From: Chrysemys picta bellii
Taxonomy: Eukaryota > Chordata > Testudines > Emydidae
Reading direction: 5' to 3'
Length of the DNA: 64,000 nt
Assembly (NCBI RefSeq): GCF_011386835.1
Contig: NC_088799.1
Coordinates: forward strand, 73,613,302-73,677,301
In this document: piece by piece, positions 11,860-23,009 of the stretch
How the letters are laid out: every line of letters starts with the position of its first letter
Numbering within the stretch: the first letter of the stretch is position 1
The notes under the pieces: generated by a model
Databases searched by the model: none
Told to the model about the DNA's origin: nothing
What the model saw: only the letters and a program-made list of their open reading frames with translations
Made by a program: the position numbers and the translations under genes

Positions 11860-13190
11860 TCATCAGTTTCACACAGTGAGTGGGGTACACCCATTATACT
11901 AGTGATCAAGAAGGATGGCTCCATCTGAATTTGTGTAGATTTCATAGACTATCAGGGTTGGAAGGGACCTCAGGAGGTCATCTAGTCCAACCCCCTGCTC
12001 AAAGCAGGACCAATACCCAACTAAATCATCCCAGCCAGGGCTTTGTCAAGCCTGACCTTAAAAACCTCTAAGGAAGGAGATTCCACCAACTGCCTAGGTA
12101 ACCCATTCCAGTGCTTCACCACCCTCCTAGTGAAAAAGTTTTCGCTAATATCCAACCTAACCCCCCCTCCCCCCACACACACACACACACACTGCAACTT
12201 GAGACCATTACTTCTTGTTCTGTCATCTGGTACCACTGAGAACAGTCTAGATCCAACCTCTTTGGAATCCCCTTTCAGGTAGTTGAAAGCAACTATCAAA
12301 TCCCCCCCTCATTCTTCTGCAGACTAAACAATCCCAGTTCCCTCAGCCTCTCCTCATAAGTCATGTGCTCCAGTTCCCTAATCATTTTTCTTGCCCTCCA
12401 CTGGACTCTTTCCAAGTTTTCCACATCCTTCTTGTAGTGTGGGGCCCAAACCTGGACACAGTACTCCAGGTGAGGCCTCACCAATGTCGAATAGAGGGGA
12501 ATGATCATGTCCCTCAATCTGCTGGCAATGCCCCTACTTATATAGCCCAAAATGCCATTAGCCTTCTTGACAACCAGGGCACACTGTTGACTCATATCCA
12601 GCTTCTCGTCCACTGTAACCCCTATTTCCTAGGTAACACTGAATCCTGTTTTATGTGCAGACCAGTATCCGCTACCTCATACTGAAGATATATTTGCTGC
12701 TCTCAGTGAAGGACTATTTTGTTACAATAGGTTGTCCTTTGGTATCAAATTGGCACTTTCCCTGTTCCAGAAAGCCATGGAGGAGATTCTGAAGGGACTG
12801 AATGGAGATCAATGCTATTCGGACAACATCCTTGTTTAAAGGATCAAGATGATTGTGTTCAAAATTTGGATGCTGTCTTGCAATGTTTGGAAGACCATGG
12901 ACCGAGAGTACTTCAAGACAAATGTGAGATTTTTTTCAAACCTTCAATTGAATACCTTGGACTTGTAATTGATGAGATGGGCTTAAGCAAATCACCAGAG
13001 AAAAAGAAGCCAATTCTTCAAGTGCCTCTGCCAGAGAACATTTCACAGTTACTTTTATTCTTAGAACTGTTTAAATTCTACCTAATCTGGTGACGGTATT
13101 GACACCTTTACATGAACTGTTACAAGTGAAGAAAATTGGAAATGGAATAAGGAGTCTGAGCCTGCATTTAAGGAAGCAAATAAATTGTTG
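11860..13190 (+). pseudogene. Gypsy reverse transcriptase, split by a CR1
   Basis: The N-terminal fingers read 'SEWGTPIILVIKKDGS' (about 11876-11925), as in gypsy RTs. A CR1 then interrupts the frame. After it the frame resumes with 'LCADQYPLPHTEDIF' and 'FGIKLALSLFQKAMEEIL'. The YxDD active site has become 'YSDN' near 12815, so a key aspartate is lost, and a stop follows. The part at 12812-13093 still reads as thumb/connection ('FKPSIEYLGLVIDEMGLS'). The product would be inactive. Confidence 0.85.
11944..12623 (-). mobile_element. 5'-truncated CR1 LINE nested in the gypsy RT
   Basis: The minus strand encodes CR1 C-terminal RT (12296-12613: '[20 protein letters not shown]') and then 12021-12299 ('LPRQLVESPSLEVFKVRLDK'). 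It is closely related to the CR1 at 2427-3231. A (CA)n run sits inside it at 12174-12192. 'atttc' occurs at both edges (11939-11943 and 12624-12628), a possible short duplication. The gypsy frame continues on both sides, so the CR1 is younger than the gypsy element. Confidence 0.9.
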
Positions 13191-13253
13191 ACGTTCTTAC
13201 ACACTTTGATGGCTAGCTATCATTGCAATTGACTTGTGGTGCTTCACCTTATG

Positions 13254-13427
13254 GAAGCTCACTGTTAAGTCGGACAGCCAGCCAAAATATTGCAAGCCCA
13301 GAGTTTTGCCTTGTGCTCTGAGCCTTTGGTATAAGCTGATTTGGAAGGTTTAATGAACATTGCAGTCTTGTCATCAGTTTCACACAGTGAGTGGGGTACA
13401 CCCATTATACTAGTGATCAAGAAGGAT
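13254..13427 (+). repeat. 174-bp copy of the element's own RT region inserted in RNase H
   Basis: This block is nearly identical to 11744-11916 (both contain 'gttttgccttgtgctctgag' and 'gtgagtggggtacacccatt'). It sits between two copies of the 16-mer 'gcttcaccttatggaa' (13241-13256 and 13428-13443), which looks like a target-site duplication. The first copy of the 16-mer belongs to the RNase H frame that resumes after the insert. Confidence 0.9.
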
Positions 13428-13640
13428 GCTTCACCTTATGGAATGGGTGCAGTTCTTTTTAACATTTTTTTTTTCCTGATGGCATTGAGAAATCAATTGC
13501 CTTTGCTTCACAAACACTGACAATGCCTGGGAAGAACTATGCACAAATAGAGCAAGAAGCTTTCAGCATGATCTTCAGAATTCAGAACTTCCATACCTAT
13601 CTGTATGGTAGACATTTTACCTTGCTGATGGATCATTGCC
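13428..13640 (+). pseudogene. Gypsy RNase H remnant
   Basis: The frame carries 'ASPYGMGAVL' and, after a frameshift, 'NYAQIEQEAFSMIF' and 'FHTYLYGRHFTLLMDH', the usual gypsy RNase H blocks. There are several frameshifts. The start is interrupted by the 174-bp insert. Confidence 0.8.
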
Positions 13641-14039
13641 TGTTACTGTGAATATTTGGACTGAAATGTGGAATTCCATCATGAGCTGCTGCTCGTATGC
13701 AACAATGGGCAGTGCTACTTTCAGCTTGTGCCTATACGATTCAGTTTTGTAAAGGAACTCATCGTGGCAATGCTCATGAGCTGTCACAATTGCCATGCCC
13801 GAGCTCCTGTCAATCCAAAGAAACTTCAGATGAAGTGTTCTATTTCAATTTTATGGACAGGTTACCCATCACTAGCACAGGCATCAACAAAGAAACTGTT
13901 AAGCATGATGTACTTTCTCTTGTAAAAGTAATAGTACCACAAGGTACAGTGTAGGATTATAAGAATCCCCAGTTTACACAATTTGTGTTACATCAACATT
14001 AATTATCTGTGAATCATGGTTGCATTTTATATGGAATAT

Positions 14040-14640
14040 GAGTGATCATTTCAAAATCACTTTAATCTTAGGTTTTGGAAGCTCTTTGTGAAGGTCATTT
14101 TGGCATTGTATAGATGAATGCTATAGCCCAAAATCATGTCTTCTGGACAGGGATCTACAAACACATTGAGAGGAAGGCAAAGTGCTGTACTATATATCAG
14201 CAAATTCAACAAGATTCTGACTCAGCTGGGTTACATCCTTGGTTGTGGCTTCAGACTCCTTGGACATGTAATCACGTGGACTTTGCTGGACATTTAGAAG
14301 GTTATATGTTTGTGGTAATAGTAAATACCCATTTCAAATGGCCAGAAGTTTTCAAACTTCTACAGCTGTCAAAACCATGGGACATCTTCATACCTGTTTA
14401 GCCAATTTGGTCTTCCATTAGAGTTGGTGAGTGACAATCAATCTCAATTCTGTTGAAGAATTTCAGAGGTTCCTAGCTTCTAATAGATTTCAGCACATAT
14501 GTTCTGCTCAATACCATCCCAGTATAAACGGACTAGTGGAATACTTTGTACAAACACTTAATCATGCTTTAAGAGCTAACACATCTATTTAGCTGATCTG
14601 TAGAAACTGGACAATTTCTTGCTTGTCTACAGGAGCACAC
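14040..14640 (+). pseudogene. Gypsy integrase remnant
   Basis: The zinc-binding part reads 'EGHFGIV' and then 'AKCCTIYQQIQQDSDS'. The catalytic core reads 'HVDFAGHLEGYMFVVIV' (first Asp). Later, in other frames, come 'LPLELVSDN' (second Asp) and 'INGLVEYFVQTLNHAL' (Glu). So D, D and E positions are all traceable but lie in different frames with stops between. Order and spacing fit a gypsy D,D-35-E integrase. Confidence 0.8.
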
Positions 14641-15312
14641 CACATGCTACTATCTAGGTGTCACCTGTCATTCTTTTATTGAAGCAATCTTTGATTATCT
14701 ATTGGGACCTGCTACATCCTGATGTTGATTCATGTGTAGCCAAATCCCAAGCTATGCAAATTGATTTACATGAGACTCGTCATCATTGTTTAGAAGTAGG
14801 TGATTTAGTATAGATTCCTAACTATGGATGTGGAGTGAAATGGGTCCCTGGAGAACTTGTAAAATGCACAGGACCTGTTGTGTTTGCAGTAAAACCATCC
14901 AATAGTATTTTATGAAAATGACACATGGATCAGTTGCAACCTTGGCAAGTACTGGAGTCCGGGGATGTTCCAGTAGGACTTTCTGTTTCTCTGAACCTTC
15001 TTCGGTTACAACTTCTGATTTTGATGACTTGGTAGAAGAGTCTTCGGTACCAGATCCAGTTAATGCCATACTAACAACTTTTCTTGTTGTCCAGGATATT
15101 GCCACACTGCCATCACTGAATTATCCCAAGAGAGAGCGAAAACCAGTTGAGTGCCTGAATTTATAAATTGTTTAGTTAGTGAGTTACTATTCCCAGCAGA
15201 ATAATCCCTTGCAATTTAAGAGACTGCAGTTGTCCAGGTTAGTTACGCTATACAGTGTTTTATGCTAACCATGTAAATGATGATGTGTATATGTATTTGG
15301 AAAGTTTTTTAT

Positions 15313-15328
15313 AGGAGGGTGGAAGAAT
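15313..15328 (+). other. Polypurine tract candidate
   Basis: 'aggagggtggaagaa' lies directly before the 3' LTR, where plus-strand priming of an LTR retrotransposon would start. Confidence 0.6.
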
Positions 15329-15479
15329 GTGATGTCCTGCCCCTTTAAATGATTGAACACTCCCCAGTGCAAAGCCTCCGTTTCATGTTGGTTTCAATTT
15401 TGCTGCCAGAAGAACAATAAACCCTGTACAGGAGACAGCTGTGTTTCTATGTCTTTCTCTGCTGGGTCCAAATATAACA
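15329..15479 (+). repeat. 3' LTR of the gypsy element
   Basis: It begins 'tgtgatgtcctg' and ends 'caaatataaca'. It pairs with the 5' LTR. The two have diverged clearly by substitution and small indels, so the insertion is old. Confidence 0.85.
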
Positions 15480-15949
15480 ATTCTAATCCTCCTCAAAACT
15501 CACTTCTTTTACATAGCATTCCAACCCTGAGCTTTCCCAAGATAGATCCATGCTTTTTGGCTCTCATACTCTTGGCACATGACTCATATTTGTCCAAGTT
15601 AGACTGCCAACTTTTTGACGACCTTGGCTTTTGGCATATCTAAAGAATAGTATCAGGAAATGTTTATCTATGCAAAATTGGATCCTAGTGAGGGTGTGTT
15701 CTCTGACCATCTTTGGAAATATCTGAAAGGAATTTTAGCCCTCCAGACCTGTCCAAAGGAATCTAGCCTGAGCTATACCAGAAGGTTGAATATGTTCTTA
15801 AAAAGTCAGGATAAAATATTTCACTTTTACTGCTGTTGGAATTAAATACTTTAAACTCTACAAAATCTAAAACAAACCTAGGAATGAGATTCCTGTTATA
15901 GAATAGCTAGGGCTACGAGTTGGGAACTCGTGCACAGTCATGAACCCAC
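15480..15949. other. No gene recognised
   Basis: Short frames only; nothing definable. Confidence 0.4.
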
Positions 15950-16385
15950 TTGCGACAGAGTGGTAGATGCTAACAGGTGGTTGACCACTCTGATCACATA
16001 GGCACCAATCAGCTCCCCTGAAGAAGGCAGCTAATTAGACGATCAGACTAGGGGAGGGCTGATGAACCAATTAGCCATCAGCTAATGGATATAAAAGAAG
16101 CCATAGGAAGGAAGGAAGTGGGTAGGACTTGGGCTAACTGAGCCGCGTATGCTTGGAGATCTCAAGAAAGGGAGACCTCTGTTCTTCTCTGACCCTGTAA
16201 GAAAGGACAAAAAACACTATAAATACTTTGCTGCACGAGACTGTGTTTGTGTTGGTGATGGGAATATACACAAATTCACGCAACGTTGTCATTTACTGGA
16301 CAGAATCTGAGAGACTTCTGGGGCATTGGAGGATGGGGACAGTGTATGCCCTGTTATATCGTTCCGCTTAACAATGGAGACGATG
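15950..16385 (+). repeat. Possible solo LTR or old repeat
   Basis: A TATA-like 'ggatataaaagaagcc' near 16087 is followed by a purine-rich leader and a GT-rich part, the profile of an LTR promoter. I cannot define matching termini or a target-site duplication, so both boundaries and class are guesses. Confidence 0.3.
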
Positions 16386-17451
16386 AATAGATTAAAACTC
16401 AGAACTACACGTTTGCTCTTGTCTTGTTTTATATACTAAAGATCTTTAATATCCATATCCTCAATATAAGGATGTTAAAAAAATGTTGAGTGCTTTGTGA
16501 TGTATGAAATAAAATCGGTTACAATGAGGTTTCAGAAAATGAATGTATTGTTTCAACTGTACTATCATAGATAACATACATTTCAGACAAAATGGCAAAG
16601 AGATATAGCAAAAATAACAAGAAAAAATAATATAATCTAGTTTAACTGAAGAAAGTCATTAAAACACATCCTTGACAGAAAAAGAATTGCCATAAAGAGA
16701 TCATGAAGTTGCTGAGCTGTAGAGCTAATATTATTTTGAGAGAATACATTCAAGGGCAGAAAAAATTATTGTAGACACAGACTAAAGTTAGCTTGCTAAT
16801 TGCAATAAAAAGGGCCAGTAGAAATCTACAAAATATTATTTTCATACTTCTGTGTTCCTCGCAGCTTTTTCCACTTCTACAGTTTCAGCATTATGTGTGC
16901 ATTAGTATTTAAGCATTTTATATACTGCATATAAAAATGTGAAATATTTATGTATTTTCATGTGATGCAAAGCTGTCTTTCATTTGGGGAGTAGATTCTC
17001 ACTGCAGTGGAAGAAGTTAATTATTTATAGACTTTCCTGTCAATTTTATTGACCATAAATATACTCCATTGCTACAGTGATGATGCTAACACTTGCCAGT
17101 TGCCTTAGATAACTAATGAGTATGTGCAGTAAGCTAAACTAAGTACTTCAGTACTCGTGGTTTTCCTTCTATCATATATTTAGTATAAGTAAATAAATGG
17201 AGGTAAACCTACCTATTTATTATCTTATGTTAAGGTGAAAAGTTTAAGTGCCACTGCTTGCTTTATAATATATACAGTAGAGCTGTGTGAATTGCTGTTT
17301 TTTTCAGTTTACTGGCTGAACTGAGGATGGATATATATATAGATATAGATATATATAATATGGGGTTAAACAAAACATTTTGGTTTCAGGCATTTGTAAC
17401 TAATTTTTCATTAAAGGCAAAGAGAATTTGGAAACTCCAGTCACACAAATG
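16386..17451. other. No gene recognised; AT-rich, with an (AT)n patch at 17331-17360
   Basis: AT-rich DNA without coding or repeat signatures apart from the short TA/GATA run. Confidence 0.45.
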
Positions 17452-17725
17452 GGGTAGGAGGTGGTGTTGGTGCCCCCCTTATGTCACATAGTTAGATCAC
17501 TCACCTGGGATATATAAAACCCAAATTCAAGTCCCTGGTCCAAATCAGGCAGAGTGGGGACTTGAACTTGTGTCTCACACATCTCAGTTGAGTGCTCAAC
17601 ATGCTGGATTATTAGGCAGAGGGTTATACTAGAACCACATCCTCCTCTGTTTTGTGACTGGCACCTAAATCCTGATTGGCACTCCTCTTGTGAAGCTTGC
17701 CTGATTTCTCCCACCTCCACCCCCC
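17452..17725. repeat. Palindromic element with two opposed tRNA-like halves
   Basis: The ends are inverted: 'ggggtaggaggtgg' at the left and 'ccacctccacccc' at the right. The left half has box-A-like 'tagttagatcactcacctgg' and box-B-like 'attcaagtccc'. The right half has the same on the minus strand ('gacttgaactt' and 'gagtgctcaac'). It may be a foldback SINE or a MITE. The minus-strand reading frame here looks incidental. Confidence 0.55.
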
Positions 17726-19299
17726 AAAAAATTATTTGGCAAATTTGTGTCGAATTCATGACTAGTTTTGGTTATCCCAAAACTATGTATTTTGGTGAAT
17801 AAATTATTCGACTGAAAAACTTCAACCACTCTAGTATGCAATAATCACAGAGTTTAGGCAAGTACTAGCCTTTACATCCAACAAAATTACATGTTTTTAA
17901 CCTTTCAAACTCATTACTAGATACTACAGTTGTTTAAATGCAAGTGTAAACAGGGATCTAATAAATGCCCAGAATAGGAAGCTATAACTCCTAGCAGTCC
18001 CACTACTCTTTGTTAGAGTTTTATATTGTTTTATGCATGTGGTATTCTCATTAAGTGCCTACAATGTCTCTCTGGCTCAGTGAATTCCCTTTCACTATGT
18101 TGCTTCCCTGTGGTACAGAAAGGAAGGGTAACTATTCATTTGGGAAATGATAGGTTTCAGAAACCTAACATGCGGAACTTAACTAGAAAAAGTCCAAACA
18201 AGTGTGCTTCGCTTTCTCCTAATGAATAATGTGTTAATCTGATGGAAAAGGAGCCAAAGATTGTCTTTTCAGAATCCCATGGTGGGGGAAAGCACTGTAG
18301 CAGGTTGCAGACAGCTTTCCATATCATGCTCCATAAAGCAAGTAACAGGCACATTGATTTCTCCGTTTTTCAGCATGCTGCATTTCTGACAAGCCAGCAG
18401 CAGTGACAACACCCTAAAGGAGGTTCTTTTACACAGTATCTCAGCCTATCCAAATGAACTCTAGATGAATGATTGCACACACTCTACTGTCGGCAATAAC
18501 AGGCATACTTTGTTTTAATCAGATTACAGATGACCTAATGGGAGTTTACTACAAACTCAGTTAACTTTTGTTACTTCTGAATGATGATTACAAGCCAATT
18601 CTCAGCTTGAATGCTCTTTAAAAGCCTTTCAAATTATCATAAGTAGATCCTAGGTGTTACCAATTTCCCATAAGTACTGTTTTTATCAGAAAAAGAACTG
18701 TTTGTTTTTGTTTAAAAAACACTCCATGGATGTTGATTGCTTCATGCTGAGGTTGTGACTTATATAAACTATTAAGAAACTCTGAAATGTAATTTAAAGT
18801 CAGCTGCAGAAGTGAATATGAACTGTATTTTCTGAAGTAGTATTTTTCAAATTGCAAGAGCCTATTTTAAGAGCCTAGAGTATACTGTGCGTGCTGTATT
18901 ACAATCCCAGAAAACTAGTGTTTATGTTGGGTGAAATCTTCCCTATTTTATTGTGTAATTCATGCTTATGACTCCAAACATTCCAGTAATGAAAATGCTC
19001 AAGGTATTATGTTTTTTCCATCTGGATTTCACCGGATATCATAGCAAGCAATATCATGCTGATGAAGCAAATTTCTTTTAATAAGGGCTTTTTTATTTAT
19101 TTTATTTATTTTGAGAATAAACCACTTAATTGTGCTGTTGCATTTTATTCTTATCATTCTTTAAGTAGGTAGCAACTTGGATCTCACAATATTGATACTT
19201 AAACTGTTATGGCATTTTAGCAAATTGGGAAGTTTTACCTTTATTGAAAATAATTTATATATTGACTGCATCTAGAAACATGGATTTGGTTTAGCTGAA
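17726..19299. other. No gene recognised; AT-rich
   Basis: Only short incidental frames. I see no repeat boundary. Confidence 0.45.
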
Positions 19300-20094
19300 T
19301 TTTTGCCCTCTACTAAACCTACCTCAGGGAGCTATCCAAAGTGATTCATCAATCCTGAGTGCCTACAAACCAAGACTTGTGAATCTGACCCATGCAATTC
19401 CTGGCTTGAGTGTGTGTGTCATGATCTATTGGTGCCACTTCTGACTGAAACAGCCAATGCATCATTCAGAGAAGGAATCTTCCTTCTTCATTGAAACACA
19501 CAGTAGTCAGACCAACTGTGAAAAACCTTAGCCTAGTCCATCAGTTCTAGCCAAGTATCACCCAGTGTCAAACCTCCCATTCCATGGCTAACTCATAGAG
19601 AAGCTAGCTGAAGGCCACTTACAAGCTCATCTAATTGAGTTTAATATTATAGACATGGCACAATCTATATTCAGGCCAGGACATGAAATGGAAACCACTT
19701 CTGTGGGAAATGGATGATCTCCTGTCAATTGACAGAGAACAAACATCCATTCTTCTTCTCCTGGACCTCTGCACCATTTTACACTGTTGACCATTAAGAT
19801 ACTGCTCTCTTAGCTGACAAAGGTAGTAGGGGTCCAAAGTAATGTGCTAAAATGGTTTGAATCCTTCTTGGAAGGGTGCACCCAGTGAGTAATGATGAAA
19901 CATTAAACTGTACCATTATACCTTCATTAGTAGAGTCCTGAAAAGATCAGTTCTCTCTCCAGTCCTTTTCAACATCTACATGCAGCGACTAGACAACATG
20001 GACTCAAGTACCACCAATATGCAGATGATACCCACTGCTGCCTATCCTTCATGTTGTATGATCACACTGTGATACTTTCTTGGTGATCCATAAC
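19300..20094 (+). mobile_element. L2-type LINE, RT part (first half)
   Basis: Decayed phrases of an L2 reverse transcriptase are visible: 'LLLLDLCTILH' (AFDTVDH region) near 19755, a PQGSVLSPLLFNIYM-like stretch around 19945-19985 ('tctccagtccttttcaacat'), and the remnant of the ADDT site ('gcagatgatacccactgctg', about 20022-20041). Stops and shifts are frequent. The element continues at 21141. Confidence 0.75.
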
Positions 20095-21140
20095 TGTAAG
20101 TCACCTTGTTACCCTTCTGCCTCAGCAAGAGGGAGATTTGCTGCTGCCAAACTGTGTAAACTCCCTGACGCTCCAGTATGTGAGCTGAACAAACGCCTCA
20201 TAACTCTGTCAGACCTTACTTTGCCAACGCACCCCTTGCCTCTTGAAGAGTGTTCCTCTGCAGTATCCAGCCTCTGTCATTGGACTCTCTCAGACATTAG
20301 CAAGTCCACTGTCTCCAAAGAGACAGTACACACATCAGCCTGTTGGTTAGCTGAGGATGCACACCTCACTCTAATATAACAGTACTGAGATGAATTTATA
20401 ATAAAACAAGAACAGGTTTATTAATAAAGACCAGAGATTTCAGTGATATTAAGCAAAGATAAAAAAACCACCAGAAGATGGTTATAAATAAAATCAAAGT
20501 ATAACATGCTTTCTAGTGACTAAAACTAAACAAGCTACAGTGCTTTGGCTCATGCAATTTTCTCACCCTCAAAGTCCTTTTCTATAGTCCTTGCTGATTT
20601 TCACTTAAAGCAGGATCTAGATTTTTCATGAATCATTCCCTTCTGCCAGGAATGTTCCTCAGTGAGATGGATCACCAAAATGTCCTTTCCCCCCTCATCT
20701 GATAGTCCAGTACACCTTGAAATGTACCCAGACAAAATTCTTTTCCCTTGCTGTGTTATCTTCCTAGTACAGATGCCACATTACATTATCACATTACCTT
20801 GTTCATTTGCATGTTCTATTGACTTGATATGCCAATATAGTCTCCATTGTCTTTGATTAACCCTTCTCAATTTACATCAGAGACAGGGAGATAACTACCT
20901 TCCCTCCTGTCTGGAAGAAAACCTGTTTCTCCCTTTGTTTGCTTACAAACTATAAAGCATAATATCAGTAAGTATCCTTATTTCCTCATATAATGTTAAT
21001 ACATACATTTCACATGATATTTGATACAAGAGGGTCATCAGCTTTCATTTGATGCCTTACAAGACACTTTTTGGATAACCACAATAACAGCAATGTGTTA
21101 GGTGTAGTGAGTTTGTGAGGCCTGACGAGTTTCTGACACA
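20095..21140. mobile_element. Uncharacterised ~1.05-kb LTR-like insert splitting the L2
   Basis: The insert starts 'tgtaagtcacc' and ends 'tttctgacaca', giving TG...CA ends. On the minus strand it begins TGTGTCAGAA, as does the LTR-like unit at 42479-42898. It interrupts the L2 between its ADDT region and its C-terminal part. No RT is seen, and the flanks show no clear duplication. A long LTR is possible but unproven. Confidence 0.45.
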
Positions 21141-21760
21141 GAGTAGTGAACCACAAATGCATCTCTGTGTCCCTCTCACCACTATCACTGAAATGGTCCG
21201 TGCTCAGTCAAGAGTAGCTCATGGATGAAGGACTGCTTGCTGAAACTGAACCCAAGCAAGATAGAAGTGATGCTGGTGGATAGAAGAAAGCCTTTTGAAG
21301 ATTTTGCAGCCACAGTGCATTCTCCTTTGGTTGGAGATGCATGCTCACAATTGGTCAATTTGATCCATAGTGTAGCAATATTCTTGGTTTCCTTGCTGAT
21401 GCCAAGCTTGCATATAGCAGCATCATAAAATAATGCTTTCTATCAGCTCTTGTTGGCTAAGATGTTGAACTGACTACAGTTATTCATGCCTTTGTCACTC
21501 TTTGGCTGGACAGCAACATGATATATCTGGACATGAAAACTTCATCTCTTAGGAAACTCCAAATGGTGTAGAATGCTGCAGTGTATCTCCTCAGCAACAG
21601 AAGCTACCATGAGCACATTACACCTGTCGTCTTCTCTCTAGAGTGGCTTACCGTAGAATTTCTAATCAAGTTCAAGGTCTCTATCCCTATCTTCAAAGAG
21701 CCAATGACCTGGGTCCAGAAATCTAAAAGACCATCTAAAGTTCCAGGATGAAGACTGTGG
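21141..21760 (+). mobile_element. L2-type LINE, C-terminal part (second half)
   Basis: 'SWMKDCLLKLNPSKIEVMLV' (about 21219-21280) and, after shifts, 'LTVEFLIKFKVSIPIFKE' (about 21647-21700) are L2 C-terminal signatures. The part continues the L2 broken at 20094. Confidence 0.8.
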
Positions 21761-21807
21761 TCAATAACTTCACTCCTCTGGCATAATGGAACTCTCTCTA
21801 ATAAGGG

Positions 21808-22230
21808 AAAAGCTCATAGACGTTAAGGTCTGAAGGGACCATAGTGATCATCTAGTCTGACCTCCTGCAGATTTCAGGTCACAGAACCCCACCTGTCCAA
21901 TCTTCTAATAGACTCCTAACCTCTGGCTGAGTTACTGAAGTCCTCAAATCATGATTTAAAGACTTCAAGATACAGAGAATCCACCATTTACACTAGTTTA
22001 AAGCTGCAAGTGACCCATGCCCTATGCAGTAGAGGAAGGTGAAAAACCCCCAGGGTCTCTGCCAATCTGACCTGGGGGGAAATTTCTTCCCCACCCCAAA
22101 TATGGTGATTAGTTAGACTCTGAGCATGCTGGCAAGACCCACCAGCCAGAGACCTGGGAAAGAATTCTCTGTAGTAACTCAGAGCCATCCCCATCTAGTG
22201 TCCCATCACTGGCCATTGCAGATATTTGTT
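21808..22230 (-). mobile_element. CR1/L3-type LINE 3' UTR
   Basis: This is the reverse complement of the 3' UTR family at 5790-6530 and 63300-63990. It has 'catctagtctgacctcctgc' at the terminal side, and 'gtctctgccaatctgacctg' and 'ctctgagcatgctggcaag' inside. It has no coding part. Confidence 0.85.
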
Positions 22231-22956
22231 ACTAGAAGTTGCAGATGGGTCACATGACTTTGTAGGCAGTCTCAATATACTATTCCCACCATAAATATAT
22301 CAAACTAATCTGTGCAGGAGGCAGAACTTCTTCAGGAGCCAATCCAAGACTATGGAATTATCTCTCCAGGAAATAAGAGCCATCATAAACCTCACCTCCT
22401 GTTTCAAGTGCAAAACACATTTCTTAGACTTTCGTTTCTGACATAAATACATAGCAACATGTATATTTAAAAGAAAACATACACCCTCCCCCAAACATAC
22501 ACACACAACCCTACTAAAACAAGACTGTCTACTGCACATGTTTCTCCCCCTGGGGAGAGGATGAGAGAACAGCCAAACAAACAGTCACATTTCTTAATAA
22601 ACTACTGAAAGACACTCATATACTACCGTGATGAGTGTGGTATAAGAACCTATATAGAGTAGTACTGTTGATCATACTGTACTGCATAAATATTTCATTC
22701 AATCCTCTATAAACATGCTTTCCATTAACGGTTGACTGTACACAATAGCAATATTTTTGCAAGACAGCAAATTAACTTGAAAACTAACATTCCTGTTCCT
22801 AGCAAACATCAAAGCATAAGTGGAAAACATAACTGTATAGACACCATTGTTTAACAAGACAAAACCTTAAAACTACCAAGGTAACATTTTCCTATTACAG
22901 AGCATTACAGACTGGAAAGCCAATTTTGCAGATCCTTAGGCATGTGAACACACACA

Positions 22957-23009
22957 TTTTTTTTAAATATTTATCAAAATGCAAACTCATGATGTCCCAG
23001 TACCCTAGG
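22957..23009 (+). repeat. Short dispersed motif, copy A
   Basis: The segment around 'tcaaaatgcaaactcatgat' and 'gtcccagtaccctag' is matched at 27229-27284 by 'tcaaaatgcaaacgtatgat' and 'gtcccagtatcctag'. It is probably the same old repeat family. Confidence 0.6.

Larger units (their letters stand above)
10371..15479 (+). mobile_element. Decayed Ty3/gypsy LTR retrotransposon with both LTRs
   Basis: Two similar 150-157-bp LTRs (10371-10527 and 15329-15479) bound a region with protease, reverse transcriptase, RNase H and integrase phrases in the gypsy order. Flanking 5-bp sequences are 'attgt' (10366-10370) and 'attct' (15480-15484), a 4/5 match that fits a decayed target-site duplication. No gag is recognised between 10527 and 11390. 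The body has many stops and frameshifts. It is nested with a hAT MITE (10670-10894), a CR1 (11944-12623) and an internal self-duplication (13254-13427). Confidence 0.85.
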
